Part shown: piece after piece, positions 8,975-17,750 of the stretch
How the letters are laid out: the number at the start of each line of letters is the position of its first letter
Position numbering within the stretch: the first letter of the stretch is position 1
DNA from: Arenimonas sp. GDDSR-1
GTDB lineage: Bacteria; Pseudomonadota; Gammaproteobacteria; Xanthomonadales; Xanthomonadaceae
Reading direction: 5' to 3'
Assembly (NCBI RefSeq): GCF_025980345.1
Contig: NZ_JAPDUI010000003.1
Location: 1-60,291 of the forward strand
DNA: 60,291 nucleotides
Translations under genes and position numbers: made by a program
The notes under the pieces: model-generated
What the model was told of the DNA's origin: nothing
Seen by the model: the letters and a program-made list of their open reading frames with translations, nothing else
Databases searched by the model: none

Positions 8975-9541
8975 ATGGCCACTTACGGCATGAATGATGT
9001 GAAGAACGGCATGAAGATTCTGGTCAACAACGACCCGTGCGTGATCACCGAAACCGAATATGTGAAGCCGGGCAAGGGTCAGGCCTTTACCCGTGTCAAA
9101 TACCGCAGCATCAAATCCGGCCGCGTGGTGGAAATGACCATGAAGGCCACCGACAATGTTGAAGCCGCCGATGTGATGGATACCGACATGCAGTTCCTGT
9201 ACGCCGATGGCGAGTACTGGCACTTCATGCAGCAGGAAACCTTCGAGCAGGTCCAGGCCGACAAGAATGCCATGGGCGATGCCTGGAAGTGGCTGAAAGG
9301 CGAAGAAGACTGCGTGGTCACGCTCTGGAACGGTCTGCCGATCGCGGTCCAGCCGCCGAATTTCGTTGAGCTCAAAATCGTCGAAACCGATCCGGGCGTG
9401 CGCGGCGATACCTCGGGCGGCGGCGGCAAGCCGGCCAAGCTGGAAACCGGCGCGACCGTGCGCGTTCCGCTGTTCGTGGCGCAGGATGAAATCATCAAAG
9501 TCGACACCCGCTCCGGCGAATACTTCAGTCGCGTCAAATAA
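8975..9541 (+). CDS. efp: Translation elongation factor P
   Basis: 188-residue EF-P, which binds between the P and E sites and relieves ribosome stalling on polyproline runs. Family landmarks are [28 protein letters not shown] with Lys34 at the modification site, and [15 protein letters not shown] in the third domain. The lysine at 34 with neighbouring epmB indicates beta-lysylation rather than the EarP/rhamnose-arginine system of some relatives. AGGAG at 8964-8968 lies 6 nt before the ATG at 8975. The next gene starts 10 bp after the stop. Confidence 0.97.
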   Translation: MATYGMNDVKNGMKILVNNDPCVITETEYVKPGKGQAFTRVKYRSIKSGRVVEMTMKATDNVEAADVMDTDMQFLYADGEYWHFMQQETFEQVQADKNAMGDAWKWLKGEEDCVVTLWNGLPIAVQPPNFVELKIVETDPGVRGDTSGGGGKPAKLETGATVRVPLFVAQDEIIKVDTRSGEYFSRVK

Positions 9542-9551
9542 GGCTTTGGCC

Positions 9552-10049
9552 TTGCGCATCCTCGGATTCATCTTCATCGTTTCGGCCGCATCCCTTGCGC
9601 ATGCGGCCAAGCCGGACCCGGCGGTGTATCCGAATCCCAACATCTACCGTGATCCGGCGATTGCCAGGACGCCAGGTCAGGGGTTTGCCAAGGTCATCCG
9701 GGAATTCTGTCCGGGGCAGGGTCGCGGCCAGATTCATTTTCTGGAGGTGGATGGGCAGCTCATCCGCATCCGCAAAACCTGGCCGACCTATCTTGAGCTG
9801 GCCCCCGGCCATCACCGTTTGAGTCTCGAGTTCATGGCCCCGGCCAGCGATATCTGGAGCAGCTGGAACGGCAAGGCCGACGTGTCGGCAGACATCGAAG
9901 CGGGCAAAACTTACCTGATCCGCTATCAGCGCACGGCAGTCGATGCTTTCCGCGTGGCGATAGTCCCGTATCCGCAATTTGATGGTGTCGGCCTGTCCAC
10001 GCAGGTCTGCGATCAACTGCCGTTTCCCGACGTTGGAGTGCATCAATGA
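9552..10049 (+). CDS. Hypothetical secreted protein, TTG start
   Basis: 165 residues if translation begins at TTG 9552; AAGG at 9540-9543 overlaps the efp stop and would serve as ribosome binding site. The N-terminus RILGFIFIVSAASLAHAA is a good Sec signal, cleaved after AHA. The mature protein has two cysteines (REFCPGQG and TQVCDQLPF) and strands such as LELAPGHHRLSLEF and AGKTYLIRYQRT, typical of a small beta-sandwich periplasmic protein. I do not recognise it. The stop overlaps the mtaD start as ATGA, so the two are probably translationally coupled. No ATG is available for this frame near the signal peptide, hence the non-standard start. Confidence 0.65.
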   Translation: MRILGFIFIVSAASLAHAAKPDPAVYPNPNIYRDPAIARTPGQGFAKVIREFCPGQGRGQIHFLEVDGQLIRIRKTWPTYLELAPGHHRLSLEFMAPASDIWSSWNGKADVSADIEAGKTYLIRYQRTAVDAFRVAIVPYPQFDGVGLSTQVCDQLPFPDVGVHQ

Positions 10050-11407
10050 CGGCGTTGCATGATGGCGCGCGGGCAATGGAGCGCATCCACTGCGATTGGC
10101 TGATTGAAGCGGGTTGGATCATCCCCGTGCAACCGGCCGGGCAGGTGCTGGAATCGCATGCAGTGGTCATCGACGGCGACCGCATCACCGCCATCCTGCC
10201 GATTGCCGAGGCGCGTGCCCGTTACGCCCCGGAAGCCCATGTGCAACGCCCTGGCTCGGTGTTGATGCCCGGCCTGGTCAATGCCCACACCCACAACCCG
10301 ATGAGCCTGATGCGCGGCGTTGCCGATGATCTGGCGCTCATGCCCTGGCTCAATGCACACATCTGGCCGATCGAGCGCGCGGTGATGACGCCGGATTTCA
10401 TCGCCGACGGCATCGAATTGGCCGTGGCTGAGATGATCCGCGGCGGCACCACCTGCTGCAATGAAAACTATTTCTTTCCCGATGCCCAGGCGCGCACCTA
10501 CGACCGTCTGGGGTTCCGCGCCGCCATCAGCATCCCGGTCATCGATTTCCCCTCGGCCTGGGCGTCCAGCCAGGACGAGTACTTCGACAAAGGCCTGGCC
10601 GTGCATGATCAATACCGATCGCATCCGCTGCTCAGCTTCAGCATGACCCCGCACGCGCCCTATACCGTGTGCGATGCCAGCTTCGAGCGCATCCGCCGCT
10701 ACGCCGAACAGCTCGATCTGCCGGTGCATTGCCACATCCATGAAACCGCGCAGGAAATCACCGATTCGCTCAATCAGTACGGCCAGCGTCCGCTGGCGCG
10801 TCTGGATCGGCTCGGTTTGGTCAATGAGCGCCTGACCGCCGTACACATGACCCAGCTGACGCCGGCGGAAATCGCCCTGTGTGCGGCCCGCGGCGTGTCG
10901 GTGGTGCATTGTCCGCAATCCAACCTCAAACTCGCCTCAGGCTTCTGTCCGGCCGGCGATCTGCTGGCGGCCGGCGTCAATCTGGCCATCGGTACCGACG
11001 GCTGTGCCAGCAACAACGATCTGGACATGTTCGACGAACTGCGCACGGCCGCACTGCTGGCCAAAGCGGTTTCCGCAGACGCCACCATGTTCAAAGCCGG
11101 TCAGGCCCTGCATGCCGCCACCTTGGCAGGAGCGCGTGCCATGGGTCTCGAGCAGCTCATCGGTTCCCTCGAACCGGGCAAGCAGGCCGATATCATTGCC
11201 ATCGATCTGGACCGGATTGAAGCCGCGCCTATTTATGATGTGGTTTCCCAGCTGGTCTACGCTGGTGCCCGGCATTGGGTCGGGGATGTCTGGATCGCCG
11301 GCCGTGCCAAAATGCTCAAACGCGAATTGCAGGACATGGACGAGACGCGCATTCTTTCCAGCGCTCGCCGCTGGCAACAGACCATCCGGGAGATACCGCG
11401 CGCATGA
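10046..11407 (+). CDS. mtaD: 5-methylthioadenosine / S-adenosylhomocysteine deaminase
   Basis: 453-residue amidohydrolase of the TRZ/ATZ family, deaminating methylthioadenosine (and S-adenosylhomocysteine) to the inosine forms. Metal and substrate motifs are GLVNAHTHNPMSLMRG, the HCHIHETAQE segment and IGTDGCASNNDLDMFDELR. The start at 10046 has GGAG eight bases upstream; ATG 10076 (MERIHCDW) is a possible later start. The order mtaD-ubiG-mupP resembles the Pseudomonas aeruginosa PA3170-PA3172 region, which favours the methylthioadenosine role over other deaminases of the family. It connects functionally with mtnBDC at 31.8-33.6 kb. It overlaps both neighbours by 4 bp. Confidence 0.88.
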   Translation: MTALHDGARAMERIHCDWLIEAGWIIPVQPAGQVLESHAVVIDGDRITAILPIAEARARYAPEAHVQRPGSVLMPGLVNAHTHNPMSLMRGVADDLALMPWLNAHIWPIERAVMTPDFIADGIELAVAEMIRGGTTCCNENYFFPDAQARTYDRLGFRAAISIPVIDFPSAWASSQDEYFDKGLAVHDQYRSHPLLSFSMTPHAPYTVCDASFERIRRYAEQLDLPVHCHIHETAQEITDSLNQYGQRPLARLDRLGLVNERLTAVHMTQLTPAEIALCAARGVSVVHCPQSNLKLASGFCPAGDLLAAGVNLAIGTDGCASNNDLDMFDELRTAALLAKAVSADATMFKAGQALHAATLAGARAMGLEQLIGSLEPGKQADIIAIDLDRIEAAPIYDVVSQLVYAGARHWVGDVWIAGRAKMLKRELQDMDETRILSSARRWQQTIREIPRA

Positions 11408-12108
11408 ACGCCAATGTCAATCCGCAGGAAATCGAAAAATTCGGCGCGCTGGCCAGCCGCTGGTGGGACGCCAATGGCCCGCAGCGTCCCCTGCATGAAC
11501 TCAATCCTGTCCGCCTGGATTACGTCCGCCGTATCCGGCCGCTGTCCGGTCTGCACGTACTCGATGTCGGCTGCGGCGGCGGCCTGCTGACCGAAGCCAT
11601 GGCCGCTGCAGGCGCGCGCGCAACCGGCATTGATTTGTCGGAGCAGTTAATCGATATCGCCCGTCTGCATTTGCTGGAGTCGGGTTTGCAGGCTGAATAC
11701 CGCGTGGTTTCCGCCGAGGCCATCGCCGCCCAACAGCCGGGCGCTTTCGATGCAGTGACCTGCATGGAAATGCTCGAGCACGTGCCCGATCCGCAGGCCA
11801 TCGTGCAGGCCTGTTTCGATGTCCTGAAGCCGGGCGGCACACTTTTCCTGTCCACCATCAACCGCACCCCGGCCGCATTCGCATTGGCGGTGGTCGGTGC
11901 CGAATACGTGGCGCGTCTTTTGCCCAAAGGTACCCACGATTACCGAAGTTTCATTAAACCCTCGGAGCTGGCATCCGCGCTTCGACATTCCGGGTTTGTT
12001 CTGGAAGACGTCAGCGGCCTGCATTACAACCCGATGACGCGCAAGGCATCAATCGGTAGCAACACCTCGGTCAACTACCTGATGACGGCGCGCAAGCCCG
12101 ATGTCTGA
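11404..12108 (+). CDS. ubiG: Ubiquinone biosynthesis O-methyltransferase UbiG
   Basis: 234-residue SAM-dependent methyltransferase for the two O-methylations of ubiquinone synthesis. Motif I is VLDVGCGGGLLTEAMA, motif II lies around FDAVTCMEMLEHVPDP and motif III is LKPGGTLFLSTINRT; the family string KFGALASRWWDANGPQRPLHELNPVRL is recognisable at the N-terminus. The ATG at 11404 overlaps the mtaD stop (ATGA). The downstream gene begins 8 bp before the ubiG stop. Length matches E. coli UbiG (240). Confidence 0.95.
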   Translation: MNANVNPQEIEKFGALASRWWDANGPQRPLHELNPVRLDYVRRIRPLSGLHVLDVGCGGGLLTEAMAAAGARATGIDLSEQLIDIARLHLLESGLQAEYRVVSAEAIAAQQPGAFDAVTCMEMLEHVPDPQAIVQACFDVLKPGGTLFLSTINRTPAAFALAVVGAEYVARLLPKGTHDYRSFIKPSELASALRHSGFVLEDVSGLHYNPMTRKASIGSNTSVNYLMTARKPDV

Positions 12109-12772
12109 GTCGATTGCACCGCTGGTTCTGTTCGATCTGGACGGCACGCTTCTGGATAGCGCCCGCGATCTGCACGCCGCCATGGCGGTCTTGCTGGCCG
12201 AAAAGGGCGAGCCGCCGGTTGACTTCGAGGTATTCCGTCCCGTGGTGTCCAAAGGCGCACGCGCCATGCTCAAACGCAGCTTCGTGGCCGCCGACGAGCA
12301 GCAGCGCGAGGCCCTGCTGCCGGAATTCCTCGCACACTATGAAGGTGCGCTCGCCGCCCACAGCCGTTTGTTCGAGGGCGTCGCGGAAGTACTTGCGCAC
12401 ATCGAATCCCGGCAGGCGCGCTGGGGCATCGTCACCAACAAGCCCTTCTATCTGGCCGAACCTCTGGTTGAAAAGCTGGGCTGGTCGCAACGCAGCGCCA
12501 TTCTGCTCGGCGGCGACAGTTTGCCGCGCAAAAAACCGGACCCCGATCAGCTGCTGCATGCCTGCGCGGTACTGGGCGAGCTTCCGGAACGGGTGGTGTA
12601 TGTCGGTGACGACGAGCGGGATGTGCAGGCCGCCAATGCCGCCGGCATGCGTTCCATCGGAGCACTCTGGGGTTACCGTCCCGATGATGACGATCCGGAG
12701 CGCTGGCAGGCCGATGCTCTGGCTGAAACGCCGCTGGAGCTGATCGTCCGTGGACTGCTGCGAAGCCGCTGA
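12101..12772 (+). CDS. mupP: HAD phosphatase, probably N-acetylmuramic acid 6-phosphate phosphatase MupP
   Basis: 223-residue HAD-superfamily hydrolase of the phosphoglycolate-phosphatase type. Motif I is VLFDLDGTLLDSARDL with the nucleophile and general-acid aspartates, motif II is WGIVTNKP, and motifs III/IV are RKKPDPDQL and VVYVGDDERDVQAANAAGM. The cap domain is the small helical one of the Gph/PgmB group. Sequence alone cannot separate Gph from MupP. The place directly after ubiG, as in Pseudomonas where MupP serves peptidoglycan recycling, favours mupP. It overlaps ubiG by 8 bp and the next gene by 1 bp (TGATG). Confidence 0.78.
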   Translation: MSESIAPLVLFDLDGTLLDSARDLHAAMAVLLAEKGEPPVDFEVFRPVVSKGARAMLKRSFVAADEQQREALLPEFLAHYEGALAAHSRLFEGVAEVLAHIESRQARWGIVTNKPFYLAEPLVEKLGWSQRSAILLGGDSLPRKKPDPDQLLHACAVLGELPERVVYVGDDERDVQAANAAGMRSIGALWGYRPDDDDPERWQADALAETPLELIVRGLLRSR

Positions 12773-13512
12773 TGTCCGCGTCCGACGCCCTGCAGAGCTT
12801 TACCGGAAAATACCAGGCGCAATGGCCGGAGCTGTCGCTGTTGCAGGGATTCCTGCCGGAAAGATGCCGGCCGTTGGCTTCAGCATGGGGCGCGCTGCTG
12901 TGTGAGCTGCAGGACTGCGCTTTCGCCATCGAGCAGGAAGCCGTGCGTACGCCGAAATCACTCTGGTGGGCCGATGAATTGCAGCGGATGGCATCCCGGC
13001 AGGCGCGTCATCCCTTGACCATCGCCTTGCAGGACGAGGATGCCGGTTATGACCGCATCGCCGGCCCCTTGCTGGCTGTTTCCGCCAAAGTGCCCCTAAG
13101 GGCGGGAAATACCGAAGCGCTGCATCGGCAATTGCTGCCCTTGACCGCCGCGCTCGCCGGAACCGAAGCGGCGCTGTTCGGCGGCGGCAACGGGCACGAC
13201 AGTACGGTCATTGCCGTCCAGCTGCTGCTGATGCGCCTGCCCGGCGGATTGCAGGCCTTCGATCGGGCCATGGTGCCGATGCATCTGCTGGCGCGCCATC
13301 AGGCCATGGAAGCACCCACGCAGAAACTTTCGGACGATTGGCTCGGCGAGCTGCGTGCACTGCTGCCGGAGCAGACGGCCGGTAATGCCTACCGCGAGGC
13401 GCAACGGCGGTTCATCCGACGACGTTTGTCGGCGATGCAATCCGGCAAACAGCCGAGGCTGACGCCCGCTTATGCCTGGGATGCCTGGCGGGCCGTCCGC
13501 CGTTTCCGCTGA
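12772..13512 (+). CDS. Squalene/phytoene synthase-like protein of unknown function
   Basis: 246 residues, probably cytosolic and all-helical. The stretch ALLCELQDCAFAIEQEAV, then SLWWADELQRMASRQARHPLTIAL, recalls the KLxWWrxEl...HPl pattern of the squalene/phytoene synthase superfamily, including NDUFAF6-like members. The aspartate-rich DxxxD catalytic motifs of true prenyl synthases are not evident, so it may be a non-enzymatic relative. The start codon overlaps the mupP stop by one base, making it the last gene of the mtaD operon. It converges on pyrC with 6 bp between stops. The gene is clearly real, with sensible codon use; the family assignment is moderate. Confidence 0.6.
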   Translation: MSASDALQSFTGKYQAQWPELSLLQGFLPERCRPLASAWGALLCELQDCAFAIEQEAVRTPKSLWWADELQRMASRQARHPLTIALQDEDAGYDRIAGPLLAVSAKVPLRAGNTEALHRQLLPLTAALAGTEAALFGGGNGHDSTVIAVQLLLMRLPGGLQAFDRAMVPMHLLARHQAMEAPTQKLSDDWLGELRALLPEQTAGNAYREAQRRFIRRRLSAMQSGKQPRLTPAYAWDAWRAVRRFR

Positions 13513-13518
13513 TCAGGG

Positions 13519-14550
13519 TTAAACCACTTTCCAGCGCAGGCTCTCGCCCGCCTTGAGCGGAGTCAATGCCGAGTCACCCAGAGGCTGTTGCGAAGGGACG
13601 GTCCACGATTCGCGTTTGAGTGTGATCCGGTCGGTATTGCGCGGCAGTCCGTAGAAGTCGGCACCGTAAAAGCTGGCAAACCCTTCCAGCCGGGCCAATG
13701 CGCCGGCGTCTTCAAATGCTTCCGCATACAGTTCGATGGCGGCATGCGCGGTATAGATTCCGGCGCAGCCGCAGGCCGCTTCCTTGCTGCCGGTGGCGTG
13801 CGGCGCGCTGTCGGTTCCGAGAAAGAACTTCGGACTGCCGGAGACCGCAGCCGCCACCAAGGCCTGCCGGTGCGGTTCGCGCTTGAGTACCGGCAGGCAG
13901 TACATGTGCGGGCGGATGCCGCCCTGGAACAGGGCATTCCGGTTGTACAGCAGATGGTGAGCGGTAATTGTGGCGGCGACATTGGCCGGTGCTGCGGCCA
14001 CGAATTCGGCGGCCTGACGCGTGGTGATGTGTTCCAGCACTATTTTGAGCTGCGGGTAGCTGCGCAGCAGCGGCACCAAATGGCGTTCGATGAATACGGC
14101 TTCCCGATCGAATATGTCGATGTCGGCATCGGTCACTTCGCCGTGCAGCAGCAGCGGCATCCCGCAGGCCTCCATGGCTGCAATGGCTTCCGCGGCCTTT
14201 GCCAGGTCCGTAACGCCGGAATCGGAGTTGGTCGTCGCGCCGGCAGGATAATATTTCACCGCATGCACAAAGCCGCTGTCCTTGGCGCGCCGGATTTCAT
14301 CGGCGGTGGTGTTGTCGGTCAGGTACAGGGTCATCAACGGCTGGAAGGCGGTGCCTGCCGAAGCCTCAAGCAGTCGGGTCCGGTAGGCATCGGCATCGGC
14401 CACACTCAGCACCGGCGGCTTCAGGTTCGGCATGACGATGGCGCGTCCGAACACGCGTGCCGTGTCCGGCACCACGCTGTGCATGGCGGCGCCATCGCGG
14501 AAATGGATGTGCCAGTCGTCCGGGCGGGTCAAGGTCAGGGTATCGGTCAT
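13519..14550 (-). CDS. pyrC: Dihydroorotase PyrC
   Basis: 343-residue class II dihydroorotase, forming dihydroorotate from carbamoyl aspartate in pyrimidine synthesis. Zinc ligands and active-site segments are [26 protein letters not shown] (the carboxylated lysine), [24 protein letters not shown] and LGTDSAPH. Homology begins at [16 protein letters not shown], giving ATG 14550; an in-frame ATG at 14589 would overlap yidD and is less likely. It lies 14 bp downstream of yidD and probably shares its transcript. E. coli PyrC has 348 residues. Confidence 0.95.
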   Translation of the reverse strand: MTDTLTLTRPDDWHIHFRDGAAMHSVVPDTARVFGRAIVMPNLKPPVLSVADADAYRTRLLEASAGTAFQPLMTLYLTDNTTADEIRRAKDSGFVHAVKYYPAGATTNSDSGVTDLAKAAEAIAAMEACGMPLLLHGEVTDADIDIFDREAVFIERHLVPLLRSYPQLKIVLEHITTRQAAEFVAAAPANVAATITAHHLLYNRNALFQGGIRPHMYCLPVLKREPHRQALVAAAVSGSPKFFLGTDSAPHATGSKEAACGCAGIYTAHAAIELYAEAFEDAGALARLEGFASFYGADFYGLPRNTDRITLKRESWTVPSQQPLGDSALTPLKAGESLRWKVV

Positions 14551-14564
14551 GGCTGATTCAGGGC

Positions 14565-14804
14565 TCAGGAGTGGGAGTGGCCGCGGCATTTGTCCGGTAC
14601 CGGATCAAAGCCGCCGGGATTGAACGGATGGCAACGCAGCAGGCGGGCGGCGGTCAGATACACGCCTTTGAAAAATCCGAAACGCTCGATGGCCTGCATG
14701 GAATAATTGGAGCAGGAGGGGGTGAAACGGCAGGTTTGGCCCAACAGGGGGCTGATCATCACCTGGTAAGCGCGCAGCAGCCATAGGGCCAGCGTTTTCA
14801 GCAT
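14565..14804 (-). CDS. yidD: Membrane protein insertion efficiency factor YidD
   Basis: 79-residue membrane-associated protein of the YidD family, which aids YidC-dependent insertion. The signature [28 protein letters not shown], together with [17 protein letters not shown], is diagnostic, including the three conserved cysteines. yidD usually lies in the rpmH-rnpA-yidD-yidC cluster near the origin; here it precedes pyrC instead. The C-terminus ends in CRGHSHS. The ATG start at 14804 faces the dksA-like gene across 85 bp. Confidence 0.95.
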   Translation of the reverse strand: MLKTLALWLLRAYQVMISPLLGQTCRFTPSCSNYSMQAIERFGFFKGVYLTAARLLRCHPFNPGGFDPVPDKCRGHSHS

Positions 14805-14823
14805 AAAATATCACCGCAACATC

Positions 14824-14852
14824 TTGCGAAGGACTATAGTGTAGGCTATAAA
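14824..14852 (+). promoter_or_regulatory. Candidate sigma-70 promoter of the dksA-like gene
   Basis: TTGCGA at 14824-14829 and TATAAA at 14847-14852 are separated by 17 bp, four and five matches to consensus respectively. This leaves a leader of about 30 nt with GAGGA at 14876-14880 before the GTG start. Confidence 0.5.
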
Positions 14853-14889
14853 AGATGTCCTGAGCCTAAACCAATGAGGAACACCCCAC

Positions 14890-15951
14890 GTGGCTAGCAA
14901 AAAAACGGTAAAACCCGGCAAAAAGCCGGTCGTCCGCAAGCCGGCCGGTAAGGCCGCCAAGCCCGCGAAGAAGACGGTGAAAAAAGCCGCCGCCAAACCG
15001 GCAAAAGCCAAGAAGCCCGTTGTCAAAGCCAAAGCGCCCGCGAAGAAACCGTCCAAGCCCGTCAAAAAGCCCGTAGCCAAAAAACCGGTGACCAAGAAAG
15101 CGGCCGCCAAGCCGGTGAAAAAATCCGCCGTCAAGAAAGCACCCGCCAAGAAAGCACCGGTCAAGAAGGTTCCCGTAAAAAAGGCACCGGCCAAAAAACC
15201 GGTCCTCAAGGCAAAGAAATCACCCGCCAAAAAACCGGCACTTGCCAAAGCCAAGCCGGCCAAAAAACCGTTGGCCAAGGCCATTGCCAAGAAGCCTGCA
15301 CCCAAACCCGTAAAAAAAGCCGCCGTCACGCCCAGCAAATCGATCGCCAAGGCCCCTGTCAGCAAGAAACCCGAAGTCAAAAAGCCTGAAGTGAAGAAAC
15401 CTGTGCCTGTAGCCGCAAAAGTACCCGAAAAACAAATTCCCCCGCCGCCCGCTCCCAAGCCCGTCCGCAAAGGCGCCCGAGCCGGCTATGTCAAACGTGA
15501 AGTGGTTACCGAGAAAGCCCTGAAGCAGAAATCCGTGCGCCGCGTGCAGTTGCCTCCCGGCTACAAGCCGAGCGAAAAAGAAGAGTACATGAACGATTAT
15601 CAGCTCGAGTACTTCCGGCAGAAGCTGCTGGCCGAGCGTGAAAATCTGCTCAATGCGACCCAGGAAACCATCAACGAGCTCAAAGAAGAAGCCCGCGACG
15701 TCGGCGATGAGGCCGAACGCGCGTCCCGCGAAACCGAGAACTTCTTCGAACTCCGGACCCGTGACCGTTACCGCAAACTGCTTTATAAAATCGACAAGAT
15801 CATCGCCACCATCGATGACGGCACCTACGGGTATTGCGTCGATACCGGCGAGGAAATCGGCATCAAGCGTCTGGAAGGGCGTCCGATGGCGGAACGCACC
15901 GTGGATGCGCAGGAGCGCTGGGAACACAAAAAGAAGCAACTCGGCGATTGA
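14890..15951 (+). CDS. dksA: DksA-type RNA polymerase-binding protein with a histone-H1-like Lys/Ala/Pro-rich tail
   Basis: 353 residues from GTG 14890, with GAGGA nine bases upstream. Residues 1 to about 200 are almost entirely Lys, Ala, Pro and Val in degenerate repeats such as KKPVAKK, KKAPAKKAPVKK and AKPAKKP, like eukaryotic H1 tails. Residues about 225-353 form a DksA domain: YMNDYQLEYFRQKLLAERENLL, the coiled-coil tip region DVGDEAERASRETENFFELRTRDRYRKLLYKID, and GTYGYCVDTGEEIGIKRLEGRP. The usual CxxC...CxxC zinc site is reduced to one cysteine (CVDT...TVDA). DksA binds the RNA polymerase secondary channel with ppGpp. The tail should bind DNA or RNA non-specifically (inference). Long Lys-rich N-termini are known for xanthomonad DksA proteins. 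A strong terminator follows. Confidence 0.88.
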   Translation: MASKKTVKPGKKPVVRKPAGKAAKPAKKTVKKAAAKPAKAKKPVVKAKAPAKKPSKPVKKPVAKKPVTKKAAAKPVKKSAVKKAPAKKAPVKKVPVKKAPAKKPVLKAKKSPAKKPALAKAKPAKKPLAKAIAKKPAPKPVKKAAVTPSKSIAKAPVSKKPEVKKPEVKKPVPVAAKVPEKQIPPPPAPKPVRKGARAGYVKREVVTEKALKQKSVRRVQLPPGYKPSEKEEYMNDYQLEYFRQKLLAERENLLNATQETINELKEEARDVGDEAERASRETENFFELRTRDRYRKLLYKIDKIIATIDDGTYGYCVDTGEEIGIKRLEGRPMAERTVDAQERWEHKKKQLGD

Positions 15952-15964
15952 TCCGCGCCTGCCT

Positions 15965-15997
15965 GAAAAAAGCCCCGGCATGTCCGGGGCTTTTTTT
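15965..15997. terminator. Intrinsic terminator between the dksA-like gene and DUF885 peptidase gene
   Basis: AAAAAAGCCCCGG, loop CATGT, then CCGGGGCTTTTTTT: a GC-rich stem with A-run and T-run, functional in both directions for the convergent genes. It overlaps the first bases of the minus-strand stop region. Confidence 0.93.
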
Positions 15998-17750
15998 ATT
16001 TCGCATCAAGCGCCGGGTAAAAGCGCCAGTCCGGTTTCAGATCCGGATCGGGATCCGTGCCCATCAGCCGGCTGCGGACCACGGAGACCGGCATGGGGCC
16101 TCCTTTCAGGATGGCATCGTGGAATTCACGATCGGTCATTTTTCCCGATTCGACCAGCTCCCGCCGCAATTCCCAGAACTGCAGCCCGCCGAGCATGTAG
16201 GCGGCCTGATACAGCGGGCCGTAATCGCCGGCGAAACTGCGGCGGACTTCCGCAGCGGCATTGGCCCGTTCATGGCCGACGCGTTCGACCAGCATGTCGA
16301 TGGACTGCTGCGGCGTCATGGTGCCCATGTGGAAGGACAGCGAAAACAGGATGCGGGCGGCACGGTGGCTGCGCCAGAACAGCATGCCCAGCTTCTGTTC
16401 GGGGGTTTTCGCGAAACCCTTCTGGTACAGCAGGAATTCCCAATACAGGGCCCAGCCTTCGGTCCAGAACGGCGTGCCGAACAGCTCGCGGTGGCTGTTG
16501 TAGCGGCTGTTGTAGAAATGCTGCAGATGATGACCCGGGATCAGTTCATGATGCACGACCGCCCGTGAGAAATAACGGTTGTTGCCGCGCAGAGCCATGG
16601 CCTGTTTTTCGGCCGGCATGCTGTCGTGCGGGTAGGCGACCCAGACGTCTTCGCCGCCGAGGAAAAACGGCGCCTGAAGCTGGTATTCGGGGCTGAGCAT
16701 GGTCATCCGCCAGTCGCGCTTGGCCAGTTCGGGCACGGTCACCAGACGGTTGCGTTCCACGTAATCGATGGCCTCGTCGGCGAGCTTGACCACGTACTGC
16801 GGCTGATCACCGACCGCCGGACCGTCTTTTTTGATTTGTTCAAGCGCGTCATGCCAGTCGGCATAGCCCATTTCGGCGGCGGCTTTGCGCATCTCTTCCT
16901 GGCACCAGCGCAATTCGCGTTCGGCCAGCTGCACGATTTGTTCCGGTGTATACGGAATCATTTCATAACGCAATGCCGCTTCCACGGCATCGCGGCCGAT
17001 CGGGTCGCCGATGATGGTTTCCGGATCGGCGGCCTTGGCGATGTCGTTGCGCAGGAATTTGGCAGTCGACTCGAGCTGTTTGTCGAGCGCTTCGTAGGAT
17101 TTCGCGACCTGTTTGGTATAGGCCGGATCATATCCGTTATAGAAGGTATGCCATTGCTTGAAATCCTCGCGGAAGGCGGAAAGCAGCTTCGACGCGCGCA
17201 GGGCAATCACCGGCGACGGCGCGGGAGCGGAACGCAATCGGCTTTCCTCGGCTGTCAGGGCGCTGGCGGCGCGATCGATCAGTTGCCTGGCTCTGGCCGC
17301 ATCAAGCGGCATCAGCGCCCGGCGCTGCTCAGCCAAGGCAATCAGCGGTGCCACCTCCGGCAGGAGCTTCAACGCCTCGGCATTGCGCGCGTGCTCGAAA
17401 TCCAGTTGGCTGAGCCGGTACGTCAATTCGCGCCGGAACAGAGCGGCATCGATGCGGTCCTCGGCGGAGAATTTAGCCCTGTCGAATTCGCCGAGACGGG
17501 CCTGCCAACCCAAGTAAAGACTACGCAGCGCATTTTCGCGGGCGATGCCAGCGGTGATGTCGTAGGTATGTTCGGTGCTGTCCAGGTCATGCTGGAAGCG
17601 CTGGATGAAAAACGCCAGCGCATGCTGCGAAACCGGGATTTCCGCGCGTTGCGGAATGTTCTGCGGTCCCATGGGGCTGGAGGCCTTCGAGGGCGTTGCA
17701 GCCAATAGCGCGGCAATGGCGGTGCTGAGCAGGGCAGGGCGAAAATTCAT
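15996..17750 (-). CDS. DUF885 family secreted metallopeptidase-like protein
   Basis: 584 residues. The N-terminal signal peptide NFRPALLSTAIAALLAATPSKA sends it to the periplasm. The DUF885 signature AVVHHELIPGHHLQHFYNSR contains an HE...H zinc-type motif, followed by GTPFWTEGWALYWEFLLYQKG with the downstream glutamate. The family is predicted to be zinc-dependent peptidases, but substrates are largely unknown. The start at 17750 overlaps the sufE stop by 4 bp (ATGA), so it is the last gene of the cysS-sufE-DUF885 run. Length (about 580-600) is normal for the family. Confidence 0.88.
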   Translation of the reverse strand: MNFRPALLSTAIAALLAATPSKASSPMGPQNIPQRAEIPVSQHALAFFIQRFQHDLDSTEHTYDITAGIARENALRSLYLGWQARLGEFDRAKFSAEDRIDAALFRRELTYRLSQLDFEHARNAEALKLLPEVAPLIALAEQRRALMPLDAARARQLIDRAASALTAEESRLRSAPAPSPVIALRASKLLSAFREDFKQWHTFYNGYDPAYTKQVAKSYEALDKQLESTAKFLRNDIAKAADPETIIGDPIGRDAVEAALRYEMIPYTPEQIVQLAERELRWCQEEMRKAAAEMGYADWHDALEQIKKDGPAVGDQPQYVVKLADEAIDYVERNRLVTVPELAKRDWRMTMLSPEYQLQAPFFLGGEDVWVAYPHDSMPAEKQAMALRGNNRYFSRAVVHHELIPGHHLQHFYNSRYNSHRELFGTPFWTEGWALYWEFLLYQKGFAKTPEQKLGMLFWRSHRAARILFSLSFHMGTMTPQQSIDMLVERVGHERANAAAEVRRSFAGDYGPLYQAAYMLGGLQFWELRRELVESGKMTDREFHDAILKGGPMPVSVVRSRLMGTDPDPDLKPDWRFYPALDAK

